Assembly: GCA_002338505.1 (NCBI GenBank)
Contig: DDIK01000189.1
Span: 1 to 12,664 of the forward strand
Direction: 5' to 3'
From: Bacteriovorax sp. UBA1852
Lineage (GTDB): Bacteria; Bdellovibrionota; Bacteriovoracia; Bacteriovoracales; Bacteriovoracaceae
Length of the DNA stretch: 12,664 bases
A program made the translations under genes and the position numbers. The notes below the pieces were generated by a model, which was not told the DNA's origin, searched no databases, and saw only the letters and a list, made by a program, of their open reading frames with translations. Below are positions 1 to 5,342 of the stretch, piece after piece (position 1 is the stretch's first letter; every line of letters begins with the position of its first letter).

Positions 1-1
1 C

Positions 2-841
2 TTTACACCGGATGAAGAACTAAGAAAGAGAAAAACTAAAATTTTTAGTGCTATTGACCTTGAAAAGAATAAGTATAAATCAATAACTATAAACTCGATG
101 AAGTTATATTTTCTTAATGAGCCATATGTTGATTATATCCCTTCGACATTACATAAAGATATTGCACAGCTCGTTATTAAATATACCAAGAGAGTTGATG
201 CAAATAATTCGAGACCAAAGATATTTAAGACAAATGTCCTTTTAAATTTAAAAACTAATCTCGAGTCTGAGACCACAATATTAACATGTGGGCCTAGGTA
301 TGACTTTAGGCCATTAGCAAAGTTTAATTTCATTAAAGAAGATAAAGTCGAAGTGAGTGCTTTTTTTGGAAAAGAAGCAAAGTGCCCTGACGGTATGATT
401 GCCAATGCAGCATGCTCAAGCACCAATGTTTCAAACTGCTCGGGTAGTGCTTCAAAGCTTGAATGTCATGAACCTTTAGGAGATATAAAAAGAGATATGA
501 GCTCAAAGCTAATCAAAATTGGAGCATATGGGAGAATGAATACATGCCCTCCTTTTCATACAATCTCAGGTTTTTGTTCAGGTAAAGATCCTAATAGTTT
601 CTGTAAACTCTATAACAATACTGTGGAAGCTTTATTTTTTATTAGATGCTCTCCTTTAAAAATTGAGGAACATGTTAAAGGCAGTTTTGAAACATATGAA
701 GAGTTCTACACAGAAAGTAGATTTGAAACATTAGTTTGCCCGGATGAAAGTTACCTCACAGGTGTATGCTCATCAGGTACCTCTGAGAAAATATGTAGAA
801 ATAACTACAAAGGCATCCGCTGTTCGCGAATCATTAACTAA
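2..841 (+). CDS. Cys-rich repeat protein, probably exported (5' end outside window)
   Basis: I do not recognise the family. The reading frame is open from base 2, and the first Met at 98 has no Shine-Dalgarno sequence, so the real start lies upstream and the gene is truncated by the window edge. Numbering from Met98, cysteines fall at 64, then 96/106/114/123, 150/160/169/184 and 214/224/233/242. The last twelve form three copies of a module C(P)-x9-C(S)-x7-8-C-x8-14-C, each starting Cys-Pro, usually with Gly or Ala two residues before the second Cys. Cys64 could be the last cysteine of an earlier, degenerate copy. Such a regular pattern of paired cysteines suggests disulfide-stabilised domains in an exported protein, but the signal peptide would lie outside the window. 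It ends about 90 bp before the next gene, which has its own promoter, so they are probably separate units. Confidence 0.8.
   Translation, partial: FTPDEELRKRKTKIFSAIDLEKNKYKSITINSMKLYFLNEPYVDYIPSTLHKDIAQLVIKYTKRVDANNSRPKIFKTNVLLNLKTNLESETTILTCGPRYDFRPLAKFNFIKEDKVEVSAFFGKEAKCPDGMIANAACSSTNVSNCSGSASKLECHEPLGDIKRDMSSKLIKIGAYGRMNTCPPFHTISGFCSGKDPNSFCKLYNNTVEALFFIRCSPLKIEEHVKGSFETYEEFYTESRFETLVCPDESYLTGVCSSGTSEKICRNNYKGIRCSRIIN
383..823 (+). repeat. three tandem four-cysteine protein modules
   Basis: The modules are encoded at 383-466, 545-649 and 737-823. Each starts CP, has the second Cys exactly ten residues after the first and followed by Ser, then two more cysteines. The second and third copies end with the similar strings IRCSP and IRCSR. 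The repeat is visible at protein level; the DNA copies have diverged. Confidence 0.7.
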
Positions 842-862
842 AAACCGATGAAAACATTTTAC

Positions 863-892
863 TTGGCTAAGTCATTAAAGTTTTCTTATACT
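863..892 (+). promoter_or_regulatory. sigma70-like promoter of the three-gene membrane operon
   Basis: TTGGCT at 863-868 and TATACT at 887-892 are separated by 18 bp. The -10 matches the consensus at five of six bases and the -35 at four of six. Transcription would start near 899, about 30 nt before the TTG start of the next gene, leaving room for its AAGGAAG ribosome binding site. This is based on sequence only. Confidence 0.5.
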
Positions 893-929
893 TAGAGAAA
901 TTTTTAATCAATTTAACAAGGAAGTAAAA

Positions 930-1538
930 TTGAAAAGCAATATTGATTTCTCAAAAGTACTTGAAAAAAATCATAAAAAAATGCAAAACACTCCAGTATC
1001 AGACCTGCTTAAGTCAACAACGACAAAAGTTGTAGATACCTATGAGCAAAAACGCACCTTACCTGAACAAGATTTAACTGAACAACTATTTAAAATGGAA
1101 GGCTTGATCCAATCTCTTATTATAAATCAACAAAGCCTTGCAAGTCAGTTAAAGAACCAAATTCCTCATAAAAGTGATATTAAACAAAAGCAGAGTCTCA
1201 CGGCCTTTCAAGGTCTACTGATACTAATGTTAGCTGGACTGTTGAGCTACCTTGCCTTTGTATTTAGAACTCATGAAAAGGCACCTGTTACGAAAGTAGA
1301 AACAGTACAGCCTGTGAAAACACAGTACTTTATTAATAAATATATAAATCTAAGGTCAGACTCTTCAACTAGGTCAGAAGTACTTACCGTGTTGGCACCA
1401 AACTCCATTATTGAAGTTATAGATAAGAAAGAGAACTGGACTAAGGTTAAGTATTTTAATCACGTTGAATCTCAGACTTTCATCGGCTGGATATGGGGCG
1501 AAGCCTACAAAGCAGTATTTTCCGAAGCTAGACTATAG
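930..1538 (+). CDS. one-TM membrane protein with C-terminal SH3b domain
   Basis: This 202-residue protein uses a TTG start, supported by the Shine-Dalgarno sequence AAGGAAG (918-924) five bases upstream; no better ATG is present. Residues 1-90 are charged and helical, probably cytoplasmic, with a Gln/Lys-rich stretch at 46-85 that may form a coiled coil. Residues 92-112 form a single hydrophobic membrane segment. Residues 132-195 resemble a bacterial SH3 domain (SH3b): the motif NLRSDSSTRSEVLTVL, then an acidic strand, NWTKVKY, and a final GWIWGEA. SH3b domains often bind peptidoglycan or protein partners on the outside, so the likely topology is N-in, C-out. It heads a three-gene set, with 25 nt to the next gene. 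The family match is good; the ligand is unknown. Confidence 0.8.
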   Translation: MKSNIDFSKVLEKNHKKMQNTPVSDLLKSTTTKVVDTYEQKRTLPEQDLTEQLFKMEGLIQSLIINQQSLASQLKNQIPHKSDIKQKQSLTAFQGLLILMLAGLLSYLAFVFRTHEKAPVTKVETVQPVKTQYFINKYINLRSDSSTRSEVLTVLAPNSIIEVIDKKENWTKVKYFNHVESQTFIGWIWGEAYKAVFSEARL

Positions 1539-1563
1539 CGGGCAAGATAATTAAAGTTTATAT

Positions 1564-2421
1564 ATGAAAAGAAACCTCTTTATCTTTCTCTCAATTGCAG
1601 TATTGGCACTTAGTTTTGTCTTATATAAACTCTTAAGTTTTAAGTCTGGTTTTGATAGTGATCCATCTGGTGCTCGCATGATAACATACGCTAGAGATCA
1701 ACACTTTCATCCTGATTCGGCCTTGGAGCTAAACTGGGTCGCCTACGATAAAGTATTTTATTTTTCAAGACCAAATCGTCTCGGGGCCTGGAAGAATAAT
1801 CTGAGCGAAGTTATTAACCCACGCCAAATACAGGATCGACTTGTATTCTTGGCATCATCAAATTACTTTCCAATTGATAAAATAAGAGATGCTATCATCA
1901 CCGCAAGAATAAAGTTTGATAATCACGAGGTATGGGAGCTTGAAAGTAATGGACGACTTCTTCGTTGGACTACAGGACCATTTTCTGGAAAAGGTGGCAA
2001 GTTAAGCCCTGATGCTCAAAATTTATTTCTTACAGGACGCTACTCTTTTCAAGATTTGAAGATGTCTTGGTGTTCAGAGAGACCTCTCGAATTTATTTAT
2101 GAAAATAGAAAGATAGTCCAGTCCAAAAGTCGTTGGCTGAAGTTAATTAAGAAAAAACAAATCGAAAAAGAACTCGCCGATCAAAATTTTATTGAACAAT
2201 GGATTGGTAAGAATTGCTACATTAATACTTCTCGAATGTATGATGAGAAGTTAGTTAAGCTAGACTCTCCAAACAAATTACAGGTTAAGTTTCAAAATAG
2301 TATAAAAACACTTTTTTGGGATAGCAAAGCGTTGATAAAGATCCATGGTGACAATTCTTATTATATTAAAAGCAATAAGATGAAAATAAGCATAGAAGAA
2401 CTAACAAGGAAACTACAGTAA
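1564..2421 (+). CDS. unknown membrane-anchored periplasmic protein
   Basis: I do not recognise the family. The 285-residue protein starts with a Lys/Arg-flanked hydrophobic segment at residues 4-25 that could be a signal anchor or an uncleaved signal peptide. The rest is soluble, rich in charged and aromatic residues, with repeated beta-type stretches such as HEVWELESNGRLLRW (121-135). Only two cysteines are present (170 and 218), which could form a disulfide in the periplasm. The ribosome binding site before ATG 1564 is weak, so translation may depend on the upstream gene 25 nt away. The stop codon overlaps the next gene's ATG by one base (TAATG), a sign of translational coupling. The context suggests it works with the SH3b and HAMP-like proteins at the inner membrane. 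Confidence 0.75.
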   Translation: MKRNLFIFLSIAVLALSFVLYKLLSFKSGFDSDPSGARMITYARDQHFHPDSALELNWVAYDKVFYFSRPNRLGAWKNNLSEVINPRQIQDRLVFLASSNYFPIDKIRDAIITARIKFDNHEVWELESNGRLLRWTTGPFSGKGGKLSPDAQNLFLTGRYSFQDLKMSWCSERPLEFIYENRKIVQSKSRWLKLIKKKQIEKELADQNFIEQWIGKNCYINTSRMYDEKLVKLDSPNKLQVKFQNSIKTLFWDSKALIKIHGDNSYYIKSNKMKISIEELTRKLQ

Positions 2422-2843
2422 TGAATGCTCATCCCCATAAGAGAATTTACGTTCTTATAGATAAGGCTTTTCAATTCAATGTAACTTTCTTTGTTCTTAC
2501 TATTTTTCTCATACAAAATATATTCTTTATCATTGCTATTTATCTTTGGAGTGAAGGAGTATTTGGCTATGTTGCAAATCCAGAAATTGCAATACAGTTA
2601 GAAAAGCACCAAGGTAATCTCATACTTTTTCTCTTTCTCTATTCAGTCATCTCTTTGAGTGTTGTATTTGTCATGATGATTTTTAAAACTCATAAAATCG
2701 CCGGACCAATTTACAAGCTTAAAAAAACTCTTAAAGACAGCAAGGAAAATAATCACATTCAAAAGCTAATCTTTAGAGAAGGCGACTACTTTTATGATCT
2801 ACCAGATGTATATAATGAGACAATGGAACATTTCAAAAAATAG
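2421..2843 (+). CDS. two-TM protein with HAMP-like cytoplasmic segment
   Basis: This 140-residue protein has membrane segments at about 19-43 and 66-88, separated by a short external loop of about 22 residues. The second segment runs into THKIAGPIYKLKKTL (90-104), which looks like the first helix of a HAMP linker (conserved Pro after Ala-Gly). Residues 118-136 (FREGDYF, then DLPDVYNETM) resemble the acidic connector and second HAMP helix. There is no kinase, cyclase or methyl-accepting domain after it, so it is a HAMP protein without an output domain, perhaps signalling through protein contact. The start overlaps the previous stop by one base, with AAGGA at 2406-2410 as ribosome binding site. 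It closes the operon. Confidence 0.75.
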   Translation: MNAHPHKRIYVLIDKAFQFNVTFFVLTIFLIQNIFFIIAIYLWSEGVFGYVANPEIAIQLEKHQGNLILFLFLYSVISLSVVFVMMIFKTHKIAGPIYKLKKTLKDSKENNHIQKLIFREGDYFYDLPDVYNETMEHFKK

Positions 2844-2852
2844 CTAAGCATC

Positions 2853-2871
2853 TGTATTTATATAAAATACA
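2853..2871. repeat. AT-rich inverted repeat after the operon
   Basis: TGTATTT, ATATA, AAATACA: perfect 7-bp arms around a 5-nt loop, 10 bp after the stop of the HAMP-like gene and 55 bp before msrA. It has no GC-rich stem and no following T tract, so it is a weak terminator candidate; it could equally be an operator for msrA. Confidence 0.4.
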
Positions 2872-2925
2872 AATAAATTTGTCACAGTCTATTCCAATTA
2901 TTAACTAAGCAATAAAGGAGCTCTA

Positions 2926-3537
2926 ATGAAAGCTATCATCATTGCAATTACCATTCTCTTTAGCACAGCGTATGCCAAAGAAAATACTACTGAAAAAGAG
3001 TATTCAAAATACGATAAGGCCACTCTAGCAGGTGGATGCTTTTGGTGTATGGAGCCTCCCTATGAAAAACTACCTGGTATATATGAAGTCGTCTCGGGCT
3101 ATAGTGGTGGAAATGAAGTAAACCCAAAATATGAAGACGTAGCTGGCGGAAAGACTGGACACCGTGAAGCTGTAACGATTTACTTTGATCCAAAAGTTAT
3201 AAGCTACAAAAAAGTTATTGAGATATTTTGGAAACAAATCAATCCAACAGACTCTAAAGGTCAATTTGTAGATAGAGGTTTTCAATACAGTTCGGCAATC
3301 TACTATCACTCACAAGAGCAAAGAGCTATTGCACAAAAGTCAAAGGACGAGCTTGATAAGTCAAAGAGATATAAGTTACCAATTGTGACCCCTATCATAG
3401 AATTTAAGAGTTTCTATAAAGCAGAAGAATATCATCAAGACTATTATAGAAAGAACCCGCTAAGGTATAAATATTATCGTTGGAACTCAGGTAGAGACCA
3501 GTACCTGGAAAAAATATGGAAAGCGGATAAGTCATAA
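2926..3537 (+). CDS. msrA: peptide-methionine (S)-S-oxide reductase MsrA, exported
   Basis: MsrA reduces the S-epimer of methionine sulfoxide in oxidised proteins. The family signature GGCFWCMEPPYE is at residues 36-47, with Cys38 as the nucleophile, followed by the conserved GYSGG (58-62), TGHREAV (77-83), the QF-DRG-QYSSAIYY block (113-127) and EYHQDYY (168-174). An N-terminal hydrophobic segment ending at AYA (residues 15-17) looks like a Sec signal peptide, so the enzyme should act in the periplasm. The only cysteines are 38 and 41; no C-terminal resolving cysteine exists, so Cys41 in CFWC is the probable resolving residue. The start is fixed by AAAGGAG at 2914-2920. No MsrB domain is fused and none is adjacent. 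A TTGTCA box at 2879-2884 lacks a convincing -10. Confidence 0.95.
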   Translation: MKAIIIAITILFSTAYAKENTTEKEYSKYDKATLAGGCFWCMEPPYEKLPGIYEVVSGYSGGNEVNPKYEDVAGGKTGHREAVTIYFDPKVISYKKVIEIFWKQINPTDSKGQFVDRGFQYSSAIYYHSQEQRAIAQKSKDELDKSKRYKLPIVTPIIEFKSFYKAEEYHQDYYRKNPLRYKYYRWNSGRDQYLEKIWKADKS

Positions 3538-3542
3538 AATCT

Positions 3543-3752
3543 CTATAGCTTGGAAAATTCCTGTTTTCGCTGCTTAAGAAGAATAATTGTATCTTTGAGT
3601 GCAAGCTTAGAGTTTTCATACTCTTTTAAGAAAGTGTCTAACTCTCTAGATTTTAACATTGAATCCATTTTTATAAACTTTGATTGTAGATTCGTTAATT
3701 CATTTGATATTGCGTGTAGAAATTCACCCTCGTTGTTAAATTTCTCTGTCAT
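3543..3752 (-). CDS. small helical-hairpin protein resembling a lone DHp (HisKA) domain
   Basis: This 69-residue protein is entirely helical in appearance: helix 1 at about 8-33, a short turn around 34-37 and helix 2 at 38-66. The segment FLHAISNELTNL (11-22) resembles the H-box of histidine kinases, H-[DE]-x-x-N-P-L, with His13, Asn17 and Leu19 kept but the acidic residue after His and the Pro lost. No ATPase domain follows. It could be a phosphotransfer or docking protein for the receiver encoded divergently 51 bp away, or an unrelated coiled-coil hairpin. The start has a good ribosome binding site: AGAGAGGG four bases upstream on the minus strand. The opposite-strand frame over the same bases lacks one and is rejected. 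It ends 5 bp from msrA, tail to tail. Confidence 0.6.
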   Translation of the reverse strand: MTEKFNNEGEFLHAISNELTNLQSKFIKMDSMLKSRELDTFLKEYENSKLALKDTIILLKQRKQEFSKL

Positions 3753-3778
3753 AGGCCCTCTCTAGCGTATTGCTCATA

Positions 3779-3799
3779 ATCATAACTATGATACCATAG
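3779..3799. promoter_or_regulatory. divergent promoter region with back-to-back TATGAT boxes and nested palindromes
   Basis: ATCATA-AC-TATGAT (3779-3792) is a perfect palindrome whose two arms read TATGAT outward on each strand, so each arm is a 5/6 match to a -10 box for the gene it faces. A second inverted repeat, CTATG-ATAC-CATAG (3786-3799), overlaps it. No convincing -35 box is seen at 16-18 bp on either strand. The arrangement suggests a shared, possibly activator- or repressor-controlled divergent promoter. Confidence 0.4.
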
Positions 3800-3803
3800 A
3801 ATA

Positions 3804-4160
3804 ATGAAAACAATATTAATCATCGATGATGATAAGAAGATGCATGAAGCACTCGTAAATATTCTCAACCAATTTGCTCAACATCAATATATACATGCCT
3901 ATAATCACAAGCAAGTCTTTGAGGTGACGACGAAGAAAATTGATCTGATCATATGCGATGTCTACCTTGAGCAGGATGTCTCCGGAATTGATATTATTCA
4001 AGATATTAGACGAAGTAACTATGACACACCAATTATACTTACAAGTGGCGAAATACAAAAATTAAATACTAAAAACCTTAGTATTAATAATCTTCATTTT
4101 ATCTCTAGGCCATATGATATAGATGAACTTCAAGTTCTTGTAAAAAGTCTCTTAACTTAA
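3804..4160 (+). CDS. single-domain response regulator (receiver only)
   Basis: The 118-residue protein is a stand-alone CheY-like receiver with no output domain. The acidic pocket is in IIDDDKKMH (residues 6-14), the phospho-accepting Asp is Asp52 in IICDVYLE, and the conserved Thr/Ser is in LTSGE (79-83). The normally invariant Lys before Pro in the beta5 loop is replaced by Arg (SRPYDIDEL, Arg102), which may alter the phosphorylation-driven switch. No Shine-Dalgarno sequence precedes the ATG; TATGAT at 3787-3792 would place the 5' end of the mRNA only about 5 nt before it. The divergent neighbour is the small DHp-like protein, and the 3' end overlaps the convergent globin gene by 9 bp. Such receivers act through protein contacts or as phosphate relays. 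Confidence 0.9.
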   Translation: MKTILIIDDDKKMHEALVNILNQFAQHQYIHAYNHKQVFEVTTKKIDLIICDVYLEQDVSGIDIIQDIRRSNYDTPIILTSGEIQKLNTKNLSINNLHFISRPYDIDELQVLVKSLLT

Positions 4161-4592
4161 AAAATACTGAGAGATGAAGAATGAAACGGGCATAAACATG
4201 ACTTCCCGCCAATAATATTCAAGATCATCATGCCACAAATTATCTTCTTTTTTAACGGTGATGATGAGTGCCTCAATCCAATAATAATAAAGATGTGGAT
4301 GGATATTTAAGTTATCCTTATTATGAACATGGGCCAGCCGCTTGACTTGATTTCGGGCGCCTTCACTTGATTCAGAAGTATATTCAGTAAGAAAAGTTAG
4401 ACCGTGCATGAGAGCTTTTTCTTGATGGACGAAATCCGTATTTTCAAAGTAGCTCTTAATATCTTTATTAAGAAAGAAGAGATTATCATAAAAACTCTTT
4501 GCAAAGTTATGATCATCTTTTGCACTAATTCGCAAAAAACTTTCATGTACAAGTTTGCATTTCTCATCCCAAGACTTTTTTCTTTCTTTCAT
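4152..4592 (-). CDS. single-domain globin
   Basis: The 146-residue protein fits a bacterial single-domain haem globin. SFYDNLFFLNKDIKSYF carries the B-to-CD region with CD1 Phe at 49; TDFVHQEKALMHGL is the E helix (Gln57 is a possible distal residue); LAHVH ends in His90, the proposed proximal (F8) haem ligand. YYYWIEALIITV and LEYYWREVMF match the G and H helices with their conserved Trp. Likely roles are oxygen or nitric oxide binding; there is no reductase or signalling domain. I chose ATG 4592 over GTG 4598 because a strong promoter (-10 at 4600-4605) would start transcription at about 4593, making a leaderless mRNA and leaving the GTG outside it. It overlaps the receiver gene tail to tail. 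Confidence 0.8.
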   Translation of the reverse strand: MKERKKSWDEKCKLVHESFLRISAKDDHNFAKSFYDNLFFLNKDIKSYFENTDFVHQEKALMHGLTFLTEYTSESSEGARNQVKRLAHVHNKDNLNIHPHLYYYWIEALIITVKKEDNLWHDDLEYYWREVMFMPVSFFISQYFLS

Positions 4593-4599
4593 AGTCACA

Positions 4600-4628
4600 A
4601 TTATACGCTAGAGCTAAGTACAGCTCAA
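4600..4628 (-). promoter_or_regulatory. promoter of the globin gene, leaderless start
   Basis: Read on the minus strand: TTGAGC (4628-4623), a 17-bp spacer, then the perfect -10 TATAAT (4605-4600). The ATG at 4592 follows after 7 nt, so the predicted first nucleotide (about 4593) is one base before the start codon. No Shine-Dalgarno sequence exists. The promoter sits in the 43-bp gap after the stop of the upstream minus-strand gene. Confidence 0.6.
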
Positions 4629-4635
4629 TGAAAGA

Positions 4636-5274
4636 TTAGCTAGTTGGCTCAATTTTTAAAGAAACAATTCTATTGTTAAAACTTTCTAATGATCTAAACG
4701 GAATACCAAATCGATTTGGCTCGACATCTGGCTTGACTTCATATCGACGTAGCCAATTGATAGTCCCCTTTTCGACAATAATGGTAACTCTATGACTATG
4801 TGAGCGCTTCTTACCTAGCTGCTTATGTGGATTTATGGACTTTGGAACTCCAACCCATTTCTCTCCGCCTTTATGACCACTCTTAAAGCTTAACTTTGAA
4901 AGCTCTATAACCTCAAGTGCTTCATCATAGCTCATATATCTTACAAGTGATTCAGTCCTACCTGAATATGCAGTGTTTACCTTGATTTCAGCATTTAGAT
5001 TTTTAGGATGATGACTTTTCTTAGGCTTACTAGCTGTCTTTCTACCAACAACACTTCCGGGTTCATAATATTCTCTAAATATCTTTGATCTTGTTTCCAC
5101 GATATCTGGAGCATAGGCACTACCTTCAAGGCTTGGACTATTAAATTTTCTATCTCCAGTCAATAGACGCGAAAGTGTATTATTTAAACATTCAAGTTTA
5201 TTTCCTTTTATCTTAAGACGTTCTGCACTTGAAGAAAAATTGAGTATAAGAATGAATAATATGAAATATCTCAT
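4636..5274 (-). CDS. secreted protein of unknown function, possible ADP-ribosyltransferase-toxin-like fold
   Basis: The 212-residue protein has a clear signal peptide (MRYFILFILILNFSSSAE). Residues 30-100 are basic and low in structure signal, with KPKKSHHPKN at 83-92. The C-terminal half contains LVRYMSYDEALEVIELSKL (110-128), GGEKWVGVPK (136-145), HSHRVTIIVEKGTINWL (159-175) and FGIPFRSLESFN (189-200). The order RYMS-x2-EA, GEKW and HRVTI recalls ADP-ribosyltransferase-like domains of bacterial polymorphic toxins, but I cannot assign a catalytic triad, so this is a guess. It shares a 65-bp divergent intergenic region with the large secreted protein. No ribosome binding site precedes the ATG. 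No immunity-like gene is adjacent, which argues against a competition toxin and would suit a host- or prey-directed or structural role. Confidence 0.7.
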   Translation of the reverse strand: MRYFILFILILNFSSSAERLKIKGNKLECLNNTLSRLLTGDRKFNSPSLEGSAYAPDIVETRSKIFREYYEPGSVVGRKTASKPKKSHHPKNLNAEIKVNTAYSGRTESLVRYMSYDEALEVIELSKLSFKSGHKGGEKWVGVPKSINPHKQLGKKRSHSHRVTIIVEKGTINWLRRYEVKPDVEPNRFGIPFRSLESFNNRIVSLKIEPTS

Positions 5275-5342
5275 AATGAAATAGTCGGTTTTATGAAATA
5301 TTTCTTTAAGAATTAATAGAGAATTAACCGATCATATTAGTG

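Noticed and set aside
2879..2907. Possible msrA promoter starting at TTGTCA
   Set aside because: The -35 is good, but no hexamer 16-18 bp downstream resembles a -10 box.
3550..3765. Plus-strand frame of 71 codons between msrA and the first receiver
   Set aside because: It starts at a TTG without a ribosome binding site, and the opposite strand over the same bases has a good ribosome binding site and a coherent helical protein.
4596..4598. GTG as start of the globin
   Set aside because: It has no ribosome binding site and would lie upstream of the predicted transcription start; the ATG at 4592 fits the promoter.
4404..4631. Plus-strand frame of 75 codons over the globin gene
   Set aside because: It is antisense to a recognisable globin with its own promoter and has no family features.
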